Below are positions 25,846 to 34,808 of a DNA stretch of 64,000 nucleotides, piece by piece. Where the stretch lies: positions 1 through 64,000 of the forward strand of contig NZ_JAFKHE010000013.1 in assembly GCF_017307495.1 (NCBI RefSeq). Direction: 5' to 3'. The notes under the pieces were generated by a model. That model ran no database searches. It was not told the DNA's origin and saw only the letters and a list, made by a program, of their open reading frames with translations. A program made the translations under genes and the position numbers. Position 1 is the first letter of the stretch, and each line of letters starts with the position of its first letter. The stretch comes from Devosia sp. (GTDB taxonomy: Bacteria > Pseudomonadota > Alphaproteobacteria > Rhizobiales > Devosiaceae).

Positions 25846-26646
25846 TCATCCGTCCGCTCGAGATCCCACAAATCCGTCCGGGATGCGCGGATCGGCAAGA
25901 CCTTCGAATTTCGGTCGGGCCAGCAGATAGCCCTGAAACAGTGTCAGCCCGAGATCCCGGAGCGCCTGCAGTTCATCGACAGTCTCCACGCCCTCGCACA
26001 CGGTGCGGACGCCGAGTTCCGCCAGCATCCCCGCTACCGACCGGACGATCGTGCGCCGGGGCTTGTCGGTGTCGATCCCGCGAATCAGGTCCATGTCGAG
26101 CTTGACGATGTCGGGCTGAAACTGCGCCAACAGGTTCAGCCCGGCATGACCTGCCCCGAAGTCGTCGATGGCCGTCAGGAACCCCATGTCCCTGTAGCTG
26201 CGCAGGATGCCCAGCAGGTGGTCGGCCTCCACGCGCTCGGACTCGGTGAATTCGAAGATGATGTTGCGTGTCGGGAAGCCGACTGCCGAGGCGGCCGCCA
26301 GCGTAAGCCGGATGCAGGCGCGGGGCTCGTACACGGCGTTCGGCATGAAGTTGATCGACAGGCAGGCTCCGTCCGCTGCGAGGTCCAGCGAGTGCGCAAG
26401 ATTGATCGCCCGCACGCGGCACTGCTGATCGAAAGCGTAGCGGTTCGATGCATCCACGGCAGACAGGACGGAATGGGCGCCCTCGCCGTTCGCTCCACGA
26501 ACGAGAGCCTCGTGGGCGAACACCCTGCCCGTCTCGACGTCAACGATGGGCTGGAACGCCATCGAGAACGGCGTTTCGAATTTCGCGCCGTCGCGGCAGC
26601 CTTCACATCTGGTCGTCAATCTGTCGTTCCCGCAAGAGTCTGACAC
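25846..26646 (-). CDS. EAL-domain c-di-GMP phosphodiesterase
   Basis: Hydrolyses c-di-GMP to pGpG. The 266-residue protein is a single EAL domain. The metal and catalytic residues look intact: HEALVRG (EAL 46-48), NFMPN, FEFTESE, DDFGAGHAGL, IVKLD, CEGVET and QGYLLARP. The N-terminus carries three cysteines, C5, C14 and C17 (CEGC), possibly metal-binding or redox-active. No sensor domain is present, so a partner such as the BLUF protein two genes away is a candidate regulator. Divergent from the SOUL gene. Confidence 0.92.
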   Translation of the reverse strand: MSDSCGNDRLTTRCEGCRDGAKFETPFSMAFQPIVDVETGRVFAHEALVRGANGEGAHSVLSAVDASNRYAFDQQCRVRAINLAHSLDLAADGACLSINFMPNAVYEPRACIRLTLAAASAVGFPTRNIIFEFTESERVEADHLLGILRSYRDMGFLTAIDDFGAGHAGLNLLAQFQPDIVKLDMDLIRGIDTDKPRRTIVRSVAGMLAELGVRTVCEGVETVDELQALRDLGLTLFQGYLLARPKFEGLADPRIPDGFVGSRADG

Positions 26647-26850
26647 AGGTTATCGGACAGGAATTAACGGTCGGTTGGAGCCGAAAGCCCGCCAGTCTGT
26701 GCGTGACAAGGCCCCGGAGAGCCTCGGGTGCAGCGCGGCCAGGCGCCCGGCTGCCAGTGGCTTGCCGGCGCGACCGTGCCGATCGCACATTGCAACCGAG
26801 CGCTCTCGACACGAGATGAATGTCGTCGGTGGATACTGCGAGGTTGCGTG

Positions 26851-27429
26851 ATGGCCGTCGAGGAACCCAAGTACAATATTGTCAGGGCTGACGGGGACTT
26901 TGAGGTTCGAGACTATCCCGATCTCGTTGTCGCCCAGGTCGAGGTTGGCGGAGACCGCCAGGCCGCCTCGAACGAGGGCTTCCGGATTCTGGCTGGCTAT
27001 ATCTTCGGCGGGAACGCCGGCGACAGCCGGATTGCCATGACCGCACCTGTTTCCCAAGCGCCGGCCAATGCCCAGTCCCGTGCTCAGGGGAGCAGGATCG
27101 CCATGACCGCCCCGGTCACTCTGGAAGGCGGCGCTGGCCGGTGGACGGTGCAGTTCACCATGCCGAGCACGTACACGATGGCGGAACTGCCGGCTCCCAA
27201 CGACAAGCGCGTGCAGCTCAGGTCCTTGCCGCCAGTACGAATGGCGGTGCTGAAATTCTCCGGCCTGACCGGCGACGCGCGGGTCGCGCAGCAGACCGAA
27301 AGACTTGAGGCGCTCGTGCGCGAGCACAATCTGACGGCGACCGGCAAGCCATCGCTGGCCCGCTATGATCCGCCGTGGACGCCATGGTTCATGCGGCGCA
27401 ACGAGCTGATGGTTCCGGTTTCGCCGTGA
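26851..27429 (+). CDS. SOUL-family heme-binding protein
   Basis: Protein of 192 residues of the SOUL/HBP family: KYNIVRADGDFEVRDYPDLVVAQ at the start, a duplicated RIAMTAPV strand pair (near 60 and 82), and the C-terminal RYDPPWTPWFMRRNEL block. Bacterial members bind heme or other tetrapyrroles with undefined physiological role. No signal peptide, so it is cytoplasmic. Transcribed alone, divergent from the EAL gene. Confidence 0.88.
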   Translation: MAVEEPKYNIVRADGDFEVRDYPDLVVAQVEVGGDRQAASNEGFRILAGYIFGGNAGDSRIAMTAPVSQAPANAQSRAQGSRIAMTAPVTLEGGAGRWTVQFTMPSTYTMAELPAPNDKRVQLRSLPPVRMAVLKFSGLTGDARVAQQTERLEALVREHNLTATGKPSLARYDPPWTPWFMRRNELMVPVSP

Positions 27430-27483
27430 TGGCACCGGCCGGCCCCGTCGACGATCGACGGAACCTGCCGGCCGAACTCGAGC

Positions 27484-28491
27484 TCAGGTCGAAGCCAGGT
27501 GCCGCAGTTCCGCCAGGGCCGCTTCGCTGACGGGGATGCCCCGGGCGAGGCTCTCGCGCCGGTTGGCATAGCGGCGGTCGCCGGGGAGGCGCGATTGCCC
27601 GGCATCATGGATTTCTCCGATCAGCACCTCGAGCCGATCGGCGAAGCTGTTCACGGCACCGCGGTTCGGATCGATGACGATGTAGGTCTGGCCGCCATGC
27701 GGCGTCGCGGCGCCGGGATAGTCGCTCCAGTCGATCTCGAACGAGTAGTCGCCGCCGGCCAGCGCGGCGCCCATGATTTCCATCATCATGGCGAGCGACG
27801 AGCCCTTGTGCCCGCCGAACGGCAGCAAGGCGCCGCCCTCCAGCACCGCATCGGGGTCGGTGGTCGGGTTGCCGTCGCGATCGACGCCGGTTCCGGGCGG
27901 CAGCTGCCGGCCTTCCCGTCGCGCGATCTGCACGTCACCGTTGGCCATGGCGCTCGAGGCCTGGTCGAACACCAGCGGGTCGGCGCCGTCGCGTGGCGCG
28001 GCGAAGCCGAACGGGTTGGTGCCGTAGACCTTGCGGTGGCCGCCATAGGGCACCACGCTCGCCATCGAGTTGATCATGGCGAGGGCGATGAACCCCTCGC
28101 GGGCGAAGGGCTCGATGTCGGGCCAGACGGCGCTGAAATGATGGGCCTTGCGGACGCTGAGGATCGCGATGCCGTTGGCCCGGGCCTTCTGCATCAGCGG
28201 CGCGCGCGCCATCTCGAGCACCGGCAGCGAGAAGCCGTTGCGGCCGTCGGCGCGCAGCATGCCGGGGGCCACATCCTCCAGCACCGGCACGGCCTTCCCA
28301 TCCACCCAGCCGGTCTCGAGCGAGGCAAGGTTGCCCTTGATGCGGAAGATGCCGTGGCTGTGGGCGCCGTCGCGCTCGGCTCCGGCCATGTTCTCGGCCA
28401 GCAGCGTGGCGACCTGCTCCGAGCAGGCGTGCTTGAGGAACATCGCCTTCAGCAGGCGCACGAGTTCGTCGTAGGAGATGCGGACTATCAT
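27484..28491 (-). CDS. Delta-1-pyrroline-2-carboxylate reductase, Ldh2 family
   Basis: NAD(P)H-dependent oxidoreductase of the malate/ureidoglycolate dehydrogenase fold, 335 residues, with GAHSHGIFRIKG, VYGTNPFGFAAP and LLPFGGHKGSSLAMMMEI. Members in hydroxyproline clusters (DpkA/LhpI type) reduce pyrroline-2-carboxylate to L-proline. Here it is the last gene of the operon, right after two 3-hydroxyproline dehydratase candidates whose product is that imine, so this role is likely. A malate- or lactate-type substrate cannot be excluded from sequence alone. Confidence 0.82.
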   Translation of the reverse strand: MIVRISYDELVRLLKAMFLKHACSEQVATLLAENMAGAERDGAHSHGIFRIKGNLASLETGWVDGKAVPVLEDVAPGMLRADGRNGFSLPVLEMARAPLMQKARANGIAILSVRKAHHFSAVWPDIEPFAREGFIALAMINSMASVVPYGGHRKVYGTNPFGFAAPRDGADPLVFDQASSAMANGDVQIARREGRQLPPGTGVDRDGNPTTDPDAVLEGGALLPFGGHKGSSLAMMMEIMGAALAGGDYSFEIDWSDYPGAATPHGGQTYIVIDPNRGAVNSFADRLEVLIGEIHDAGQSRLPGDRRYANRRESLARGIPVSEAALAELRHLAST

Positions 28492-28495
28492 TGTT

Positions 28496-29539
28496 CTATG
28501 CGGGACCAGTTCCTATGCGAGGCCAGGTGTCGGACAGCCGGTAGCCACCCGGCCAGGGGTCGGTGGGATCGAGCATTTCGGTACGGCTGCCGGTGATCCA
28601 GGCGCGACCCGAGATCGAGGGGATGATGGCGGGCCTGCCGCCCAGCCTGGTGTCGGCCTCGATGCGGCCGAGAAACTCCGAACCGATGATCGAGCGGGCC
28701 AGATAGCGGTCGCCGACCTGCATCTGACCCTTGGCCCGCAGCACCGCCATGCGCGCCGATGCACCGGTGCCGGTGGGCGAGCGGTCGATCTTGCCGGGCT
28801 GGATGGCGACGGCATTGGCCGCGGTCAGCATGCCGTCGCGGCGCTCGATCGGCGCGGCGATCTGGCAGAACGAGAAATGCGTCCAGTCCGGATTGGTCGG
28901 ATGGGCGAAACCGAGCTGCTCGTTGGCCGCACGGGTGATGCGGATGCCGGTCTCGGCGAGCTCGCGTGCCTCGTCCGGCGCGATCCTGAACCCGAGCGCC
29001 TGCGCATCGGCGATCACGAAGCTGTCGCCGCCATAGGCGGTGTCGACGGTGAGCGTGCCGACGCCCTCGACCTCGAGGGTGGCGTCCAGCCTGTCGGCGA
29101 AGCTCGGCACGTTGGTGACCGTGATCCGCTCCGCCTTGCCGTCGCGGCAGTGCGCGACGACCTCGACGATGCCTCCCGGCGCCTCGAGCACCAGCCGCGT
29201 CTCCGGCTCGGTCATCGGCACGATGCCGGTATCGAGCAGCACGGTGGCGACGCAGATCGAGTTCGACCCCGACATCGGCGGCGTATCCTCGGGCTCCATG
29301 ATGATGAAGCCCATCTGCGCCCGCTTGTCCTTGGGCGGCACCAGCAGGTTGACGTGGCGGAACACGCCGCCGCGCGGCTCGTTCAGGACGAAGTTGCGCA
29401 ACGTCTGGTCGCGGGCGATGAAGCGGGACTGCTCCCACAGCGTCTCCCCCGGCGGCGGGGCGACGCCGCCGACGATCACGTCGCCCACCTCGCCTTCGGC
29501 GTGGCAGCCCACGATCTGTATGGCGCGCGAGCTTCTCAC
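28496..29539 (-). CDS. Proline racemase-like protein, probable trans-3-hydroxy-L-proline dehydratase
   Basis: Proline racemase superfamily member of 347 residues. The two catalytic positions, normally Cys/Cys in racemases, are S90 (MSGSNSI) and T256 ([11 protein letters not shown]). Threonine at the second position is the known mark of trans-3-hydroxy-L-proline dehydratases; serine at the first is less common. The expected reaction is loss of water to pyrroline-2-carboxylate. The GTG start at 29539 overlaps the previous stop (GTGA), so translation is coupled. Another racemase-family gene with Cys/Cys lies three genes upstream, supporting division of labour. Confidence 0.82.
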   Translation of the reverse strand: MRSSRAIQIVGCHAEGEVGDVIVGGVAPPPGETLWEQSRFIARDQTLRNFVLNEPRGGVFRHVNLLVPPKDKRAQMGFIIMEPEDTPPMSGSNSICVATVLLDTGIVPMTEPETRLVLEAPGGIVEVVAHCRDGKAERITVTNVPSFADRLDATLEVEGVGTLTVDTAYGGDSFVIADAQALGFRIAPDEARELAETGIRITRAANEQLGFAHPTNPDWTHFSFCQIAAPIERRDGMLTAANAVAIQPGKIDRSPTGTGASARMAVLRAKGQMQVGDRYLARSIIGSEFLGRIEADTRLGGRPAIIPSISGRAWITGSRTEMLDPTDPWPGGYRLSDTWPRIGTGPA

Positions 29540-30639
29540 TGGATGACCTGTACCGCCTGGCCGAGCACGTCCCATTTCGGCGTGACGCCGAGGCCGGGCG
29601 CGTCGCTGGCGCTCATGAAGCCGTTCTCGCGCCGGGGCGCGCCATCGGCGATCGATACGGTGACGTACGAGTTGAAGTCGGTGGCGGTGAAGCAGAACCT
29701 CTGCGGCGTCGAGCGGGCGAGGTGCGCGATGGTGGCGGTGACGATGTCGCCGCCCCAGGTGTCCTCGATGGTCATCGGGACACCCGACGCCACGCACAAG
29801 TCCCGCATCTGGCGCGCCTTGGTGAGGCCACCGACCTTGCTGATCTTCAGGTTGATCACGTCGAACGCGTCCTCGGCGATGCCCTGCACCAGGTCGCCGA
29901 CGGTGCCGATATTCTCGTCGAGCACAAAGGGCAGGGAAGTGCGGCGGCGGATCGAGACGCTTTCCGCGTAGGTCATGCACGGCTGCTCGATATAGACGTC
30001 GAGATCGCCGACGGCGTTCACCACGCGCGCCGCATCAGCCATGGTCCAGCCGGTATTGGCGTCGGCGACGAGGATGTCGGTATCTTCGAGGATTTCGCGG
30101 CAGGCGCGGATGCGTCGGATATCGTCATTGGGGTCGCCGCCGACCTTGAGCTGGAACTTCGTGTAGCCCTCGGCCCGGTAGCCGGCGATCTTCTGCGCCA
30201 TGACGGCCGAGTCTTCCTGGCTGATGGCGCGATAGAGCGCGATGCGATCCTGCTCGGCGCCGCCCAGCAGCTTGTAGACCGGCAGCCCGGCCACCTTGCC
30301 CAGGATGTCCCAGCAGGCGATGTCGATCGGCGCCTTGACGTAAGGGTGGCCACGCAGCACGGCGTCCATGTGGTGGTTGAGCGGCCACAGGTCGGTGGGA
30401 TCGAAGCCGATCAGCTTGGGCCCGATCTCGGCGATGCCGGCCCGCACGCCCTTGGCGTAGGAGGGCAGGTAGGCCGATCCGAGCGGGCAGCATTCGGCAT
30501 AGCCGGTGATGCCGGCGTCGGTCTCGACCGCGACCACGGTCGAGTCGAACACTTCCATGAAGTTGCCGCCGGACCAGTTGTAGCGACCCTCACGGAGGGG
30601 CAGGTCGACCTGATAGACCTTGATGGCCGTGATCTTCAT
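29536..30639 (-). CDS. Enolase-superfamily dehydratase, probable cis-3-hydroxy-L-proline dehydratase
   Basis: Mandelate racemase/muconate lactonizing family, 367 residues. Metal ligands D193 (VADANTGW), E219 (IEQP) and D241 (LDENIG); catalytic lysines K165 (KFQLKVGG) and K265 ([10 protein letters not shown]). The N-terminal block [17 protein letters not shown] and [13 protein letters not shown] resemble the enolase-family cis-3-hydroxyproline dehydratase. Product would be pyrroline-2-carboxylate. Proline betaine epimerase, a related activity, is the main alternative. Start overlaps the tautomerase stop; stop overlaps the next start. Confidence 0.8.
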   Translation of the reverse strand: MKITAIKVYQVDLPLREGRYNWSGGNFMEVFDSTVVAVETDAGITGYAECCPLGSAYLPSYAKGVRAGIAEIGPKLIGFDPTDLWPLNHHMDAVLRGHPYVKAPIDIACWDILGKVAGLPVYKLLGGAEQDRIALYRAISQEDSAVMAQKIAGYRAEGYTKFQLKVGGDPNDDIRRIRACREILEDTDILVADANTGWTMADAARVVNAVGDLDVYIEQPCMTYAESVSIRRRTSLPFVLDENIGTVGDLVQGIAEDAFDVINLKISKVGGLTKARQMRDLCVASGVPMTIEDTWGGDIVTATIAHLARSTPQRFCFTATDFNSYVTVSIADGAPRRENGFMSASDAPGLGVTPKWDVLGQAVQVIQ

Positions 30640-30860
30640 CTGGGCTCGTCCTTGTCCAATTGGGCTTGCTGCCAGAGCTCGGTGAGCGACTGGCCCTTCC
30701 TGCCCCAGTTGTCCGTGTCGATCTCGTCGATCACCACGAAGATGTATTCGGGGTTGCGCCCCAGTTCCTTGACCAGGACGTCGGTCATGCCGCGGATGAC
30801 GGCGCGCTTCTGCTCGACCGAGGCAATGCCTTTGGCGATCTCAACCCTGACGTAGGGCAT
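30636..30860 (-). CDS. 4-oxalocrotonate tautomerase-like protein
   Basis: Small tautomerase-fold protein of 74 residues. After removal of Met, Pro1 ([10 protein letters not shown]) would be the general base; the segment [18 protein letters not shown] is the family C-terminal half. R11 of classical 4-OT is not conserved, so the substrate differs from oxalocrotonate. It overlaps the enolase-family gene by four bases (ATGA) inside a hydroxyproline operon. A plausible role is the enamine-imine conversion of pyrroline-2-carboxylate; that is inference. Confidence 0.87.
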   Translation of the reverse strand: MPYVRVEIAKGIASVEQKRAVIRGMTDVLVKELGRNPEYIFVVIDEIDTDNWGRKGQSLTELWQQAQLDKDEPR

Positions 30861-30872
30861 GGCAGACCTCCA

Positions 30873-31874
30873 TCAAACCAGTGAGAAGCCGTGGGCGAAG
30901 GGGTCGCGGTCGTCGATGTAGATGGTGTTGAGACCGGTCTGGCGGGCCCAGCCGGCGATCGAGGGCACTATGCCGTCATAGTTGCCGACCTTCACCGCGC
31001 GCTCGACACGGCCGTTGAACACCGAGCCGATGATCGACTCGTGGTTGAAGGCATCGCCGACCTTGAGCTTGCCGCGACCGTACCACTGCGCCATGCGCGC
31101 CGAAGTGCCGGTGCCGCACGGCGAGCGGTCGATCGCCTTGTCGCCGTAGAACACGGCGTTGCGGGCGGTATTCCCGGCCTTCGTCGGCTTGCCGGTCCAC
31201 AGGATGTGGGTGCAGCCGCGGATGTTGTGGTTCTCCGGATGCACGAACTCGTAACGCTCGTTCATCGCCGTGCGCAGCGCCGGGCTCCAGCGCAGCAGGT
31301 CGCCCACGCTCACGTCGGCGATGTCGGTGAAGTTCTCCTGGGCGTCGACGATGCAGTAGAAGTTGCCGCCATAGGCAACGTCGACCCTGAGCTTGCCCAG
31401 CCCCGGCGCATCGATCTCGAGATCGGTGGAGTGGAGGAAGCTCGGCACGTTGGTGAGCCGGACATTGTCCACGTACTCGCCGTCCATCGTGTACTCGGCC
31501 ACCACCTTGCCGGCGGGCACGTCGAGATTCACCACGCCCGGCGTCTTCGGGGTCATCAGCCCGTTCTCGATCGCCATGGTCACGGTGCCGATGGTGCCGT
31601 GGCCGCACATGTACAGGCAGCCCGAGGTCTCGATGAACAGGATCGCGATGTCGCAGTCCTCGCGCGTCGGCGGATAGAGGATCGAGCCGCTCATCACGTC
31701 GTGGCCGCGCGGCTCGAACATCAGGCCCTTGCGGATCCAGTCATGGTTGGCGAGGAAATCGGCGCGCCGCTCCATCATGGTGCTGCCCTTCAGCAGCGGG
31801 CCGCCGCCGGCGACGAGGCGGACGGGATTGCCGCAGGTGTGGCCGTCGATGCAGGTGAAGATATGCCGGGACAT
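30873..31874 (-). CDS. 4-hydroxyproline 2-epimerase
   Basis: Proline racemase superfamily, 333 residues, with both catalytic cysteines: C90 in YMCGHGTIG and C253 in DRSPCGTGTSA. In hydroxyproline operons this Cys/Cys enzyme converts trans-4-hydroxy-L-proline to cis-4-hydroxy-D-proline, the first catabolic step. It sits between the D-amino-acid oxidase-like gene and the tautomerase gene. True proline racemase is the alternative but is unlikely in this context. Confidence 0.9.
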   Translation of the reverse strand: MSRHIFTCIDGHTCGNPVRLVAGGGPLLKGSTMMERRADFLANHDWIRKGLMFEPRGHDVMSGSILYPPTREDCDIAILFIETSGCLYMCGHGTIGTVTMAIENGLMTPKTPGVVNLDVPAGKVVAEYTMDGEYVDNVRLTNVPSFLHSTDLEIDAPGLGKLRVDVAYGGNFYCIVDAQENFTDIADVSVGDLLRWSPALRTAMNERYEFVHPENHNIRGCTHILWTGKPTKAGNTARNAVFYGDKAIDRSPCGTGTSARMAQWYGRGKLKVGDAFNHESIIGSVFNGRVERAVKVGNYDGIVPSIAGWARQTGLNTIYIDDRDPFAHGFSLV

Positions 31875-31889
31875 GGGGGAGGGTCGTTC

Positions 31890-33140
31890 CTAGAAGCGTT
31901 GCGGCGAGAAAGGGGTGAGGTCGAGCGAAGACGGGGCTCCGCTGAGCAGTTCGGTGACCAGTTTGCCGGTGGCGGCCGCCTGGGTCAGTCCGAGGTGGCC
32001 ATGCCCGAAAGCATAGACGATGCGGCGCGAGCGGCGCGAGAAGCCGATGGCCGGCAGGCTGTCGGGCAGCGATGGCCGGAAGCCCATCCATTGCTTGCCG
32101 CCGGTGGTGACGAGCCCGGGCATGAACATCGCCGCCTTCTTCAACATGGCGTCTGCACGCCTGAAGTTCGGCGCCAGCTTCAGGCCGCCGAGCTCCACGG
32201 CGCCGCCGATGCGGATGCCGCTTTCGAGCGGGGTGACGACGAAGCCGTGGCCGCCGAAGACGAGCTGGCGCTTCAGGTCGAAGCTGTAGCCGGGCAGGGT
32301 GGTGTTGTAGCCGCGCTCGGTTTCGAGCGGGATATCGTCGCCGAGCGGCGCGGTCAGGTGCTTCGACCAGGCCCCGCCGGCCACGACGACCTGCCGGGCG
32401 CGCAGGGCCGTGCCATCGGTGAGCTCGATGCTGACGCCATCGTCCAGCGGGCGCAACTGCGCGACGTCGGCCTGCCGGAAGCTGGCCCCTCGCGCCTGTG
32501 CCGCCCTGCCGACCGCGACCGCGAAGTCGTAGGGGTCGCTGACGGTCTGCCATTTCGGGATGAAGGTGGCGCAGACGATCCGCGGGGACAGACCCGGCTG
32601 CAACTCGGCCAGCTCGGCGCCGCGCACATGTCGGAACTCGATGCCCTCGGCGGCCTTGGCGGCGTCATCGCGCGCCGTGTGGCGCAGTTCCTCTTCGCTC
32701 TCGTGCAACTCCAGCACGCCGTCGCGGCGGATCATCGCCTCGAGCCCGGCACTGGCGATCAGCGCCTCCGCCTCGCTGCGGGCGAGGCGCATCATGGCGC
32801 TTTGCGCCTTGAGGCTCGCCGCCACCCGGTCGGGCCAGCCCGCGCGCCAGAAGCGCATCATCCAGGGCGTGATCTGCGCCAGGTATTCGGGCCGGATGGT
32901 GAGCGGCCCGAGGGGGTCGCTTAGCCATCGCGGCAGCTTGCGCAGCACCCCTGAGGTCGCCAGCGGGATCACGTCGGAGAAGGCGAAGGCCCCGGCATTG
33001 CCGCGGCTCGTCTCCTCGGCGATTCCCTTGCGGTCGATCAGCACGGCCGTCCGGCCGGCTTCCTGCAACTTGAAGGCGGTAGAAACGCCGACGATGCCGG
33101 CGCCGACGATGGCGACGTCGATGGTAGTCAATTCGGCCAA
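31890..33140 (-). CDS. FAD-dependent D-hydroxyproline dehydrogenase (DAO family)
   Basis: Flavoprotein of about 416 residues. The FAD-binding Rossmann motif VAIVGAGIVGVSTAFKLQEAG is at the N-terminus; DAO-domain features VVVAGGAWSKHL, GFVVTPLESGIRIGG and FGHGHLGLTQA follow. In this operon it should oxidise cis-4-hydroxy-D-proline to the cyclic imine pyrroline-4-hydroxy-2-carboxylate. It is DadA-like and single-chain, not the three-subunit LhpBEF form. No ATG is available; TTG 33140 is chosen because AAAGG stands nine bases upstream. The upstream gene stops two bases before it. Confidence 0.87.
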   Translation of the reverse strand: MAELTTIDVAIVGAGIVGVSTAFKLQEAGRTAVLIDRKGIAEETSRGNAGAFAFSDVIPLATSGVLRKLPRWLSDPLGPLTIRPEYLAQITPWMMRFWRAGWPDRVAASLKAQSAMMRLARSEAEALIASAGLEAMIRRDGVLELHESEEELRHTARDDAAKAAEGIEFRHVRGAELAELQPGLSPRIVCATFIPKWQTVSDPYDFAVAVGRAAQARGASFRQADVAQLRPLDDGVSIELTDGTALRARQVVVAGGAWSKHLTAPLGDDIPLETERGYNTTLPGYSFDLKRQLVFGGHGFVVTPLESGIRIGGAVELGGLKLAPNFRRADAMLKKAAMFMPGLVTTGGKQWMGFRPSLPDSLPAIGFSRRSRRIVYAFGHGHLGLTQAAATGKLVTELLSGAPSSLDLTPFSPQRF

Positions 33141-33141
33141 T

Positions 33142-34050
33142 TCAGGCTGCCTTTGCAAACGTCGGGCGGGTCGCCAGCGCGTGGTTGACGATGTCCTCGA
33201 TCTTCTTGCGCTCCTCGCCGACCAGCGGCAGGCGCGGCGGGCGCACCCATTCCTTGCCTTCGCCGGTCATGTGGTTGACCAGCTTGATGTACTGCACGAG
33301 CTTGACCGCCACGTCGAGGTGCAGCAGCGGCATGAACCAGCGATACAGCGCCAGCGCTTCCTCGGTACGGCCTGCCTTGGCCAGGCGGAACATCTCGACG
33401 CTCTCGCGCGGGAAGGAGTTGGTGAGCCCCGAAACCCAGCCGACGGCGCCGAACAGCACGTTCTCGAGCATCAGGTCGTCGACGCCGCAGACGATCTCGA
33501 AGCGGTCGCCGAGCAGGTTGATCATGTCGGTGATGCGGCGGCTGTCGTGGCTCGATTCCTTGACCGCGACGATGTTCTTTTCCTCCGCCAGCGCCGCGAA
33601 CGACTCCGGCAGCAGGTCGAGCTTGTAGGCCGGGCGGTTGTTGTAGATCATGATCGGCAGGTCGGTATTGCGGGCGAACGTGCGGAAGTGGTGTTCGCCC
33701 TCGCGCGCGTCCTGCTGGTAGACCATGGTCGGCAGCGCCATGAGGCCATCGGCGCCGGCTGCCGCAAGGCGCCTGGCGGTGGCAATGGCAAGGTCCGTCG
33801 TGTACTCGGCCACGCCGGCAATGATCGGGGCGCGACCGTTCACGGTCTGCACCGCGTTGCGCACCACGGTTTCCTTCTCCTCCAGCGATAGCGAGGAGTT
33901 CTCGCCCAGCGTGCCGAGCATGACGAAGCCGTTCACGCCGGCGGCGAGGCAGCTCTCGATATGGCGCGACGTCGCTTCGTGGTCGAGCGCGCCGTCCTGC
34001 TTCATTTCGGTCATCAGGGCGGGGATCACGCCGCGAAAGATTGAGGTCAT
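33142..34050 (-). CDS. Dihydrodipicolinate synthase-family pyrroline-4-hydroxy-2-carboxylate deaminase
   Basis: TIM-barrel Schiff-base lyase of 302 residues. Schiff-base K164 (VAVKESS), catalytic Y136 (IMIYNNRP) and the GTLGENSSL substrate loop near residues 46-54 are visible. In hydroxyproline catabolism this family deaminates and dehydrates pyrroline-4-hydroxy-2-carboxylate to 2-oxoglutarate semialdehyde. True DapA for lysine synthesis is unlikely given the catabolic neighbours. It is the first enzyme gene after the transporter genes; a semialdehyde dehydrogenase is not present in the window. Confidence 0.87.
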   Translation of the reverse strand: MTSIFRGVIPALMTEMKQDGALDHEATSRHIESCLAAGVNGFVMLGTLGENSSLSLEEKETVVRNAVQTVNGRAPIIAGVAEYTTDLAIATARRLAAAGADGLMALPTMVYQQDAREGEHHFRTFARNTDLPIMIYNNRPAYKLDLLPESFAALAEEKNIVAVKESSHDSRRITDMINLLGDRFEIVCGVDDLMLENVLFGAVGWVSGLTNSFPRESVEMFRLAKAGRTEEALALYRWFMPLLHLDVAVKLVQYIKLVNHMTGEGKEWVRPPRLPLVGEERKKIEDIVNHALATRPTFAKAA

Positions 34051-34082
34051 TTTCGTAAGTCCTGTGATTGGGGGACGGGGGA

Positions 34083-34808
34083 TCAGCTGCCGAGGTAGGC
34101 CTGAACGATCGAGGGATCGGCGCTGAGTTGCGACGCTTCACCCTCGAGGCGGATGACGCCGCTTTCGAGGACGTAGCCGTAGTGGGCGAGCCTGAGCGCC
34201 AGCCGCGCATTCTGCTCGACGAGCAGGATCGTCGTGCCGGCCTCGTTGAGCCGCTTCACGATCCTCATCGTCTCGAGCACGAGCTTGGGCGCAAGCCCCA
34301 TCGAGGGCTCGTCGAGCAGCACGATCTTGGGACCGTGCATGAGGGCGCGTCCGATCGCGAGCATCTGCTGTTCGCCGCCCGAGAGCAGCGACCCGTCGGA
34401 ATTGGCGCGCGTCTTGAGGATCGGAAACTGGGCGAAGACCTGATCGAGTCGCTCCTTGCGCAGCGCAGCATCCTTCACCGTGAAGGCGCCGAGCTCGAGG
34501 TTCTCGCGCACGCTCAGGCCGCGCAGCACGTGGCGACCCTCGGGCACGTGTACCACCCCGGCCCGGGCAATCTCGTGCGCCGCCATCGCCGTGATGTCCT
34601 GGCCCTCGAACAGCACGCGACCCGCCTTGGCGCGCACGAGGCCCGAAATGGTCTTGAGCGTCGTCGTCTTGCCCGCGCCGTTGGCGCCGAGCAGGGTCAC
34701 GATCTGCCCGCGCTTCACCTCGAGGTCGATGCCCTTGACCGCATCGATCTTGCCATAGGCGCTGGCGATGCCCTCGAGCTTGAGGATCAAATCAGAGGTC
34801 AAGCGCAT
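34083..34808 (-). CDS. livF: Branched-chain amino acid-type ABC transporter ATPase (LivF)
   Basis: Cytoplasmic ATPase subunit of 241 residues. Walker A GANGAGKTT, Q-loop region, signature LSGGEQQML, Walker B IVLLDEP and H-loop LLVEQN are intact; the SMGLAPKLV segment is LivF-typical. It overlaps livG by 17 bases. The ATG at 34808 directly follows GAGGAGG; a GTG (34820) or TTG (34802) start is possible. With LivG, LivM, LivH and LivK it forms an importer, here probably for hydroxyproline or its betaine rather than leucine. Confidence 0.92.
   Translation of the reverse strand: MRLTSDLILKLEGIASAYGKIDAVKGIDLEVKRGQIVTLLGANGAGKTTTLKTISGLVRAKAGRVLFEGQDITAMAAHEIARAGVVHVPEGRHVLRGLSVRENLELGAFTVKDAALRKERLDQVFAQFPILKTRANSDGSLLSGGEQQMLAIGRALMHGPKIVLLDEPSMGLAPKLVLETMRIVKRLNEAGTTILLVEQNARLALRLAHYGYVLESGVIRLEGEASQLSADPSIVQAYLGS

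Noticed and set aside
33142..34050. Lysine-biosynthetic dihydrodipicolinate synthase
   Set aside because: It sits inside a hydroxyproline catabolic operon; the deaminase branch of the same family fits better.
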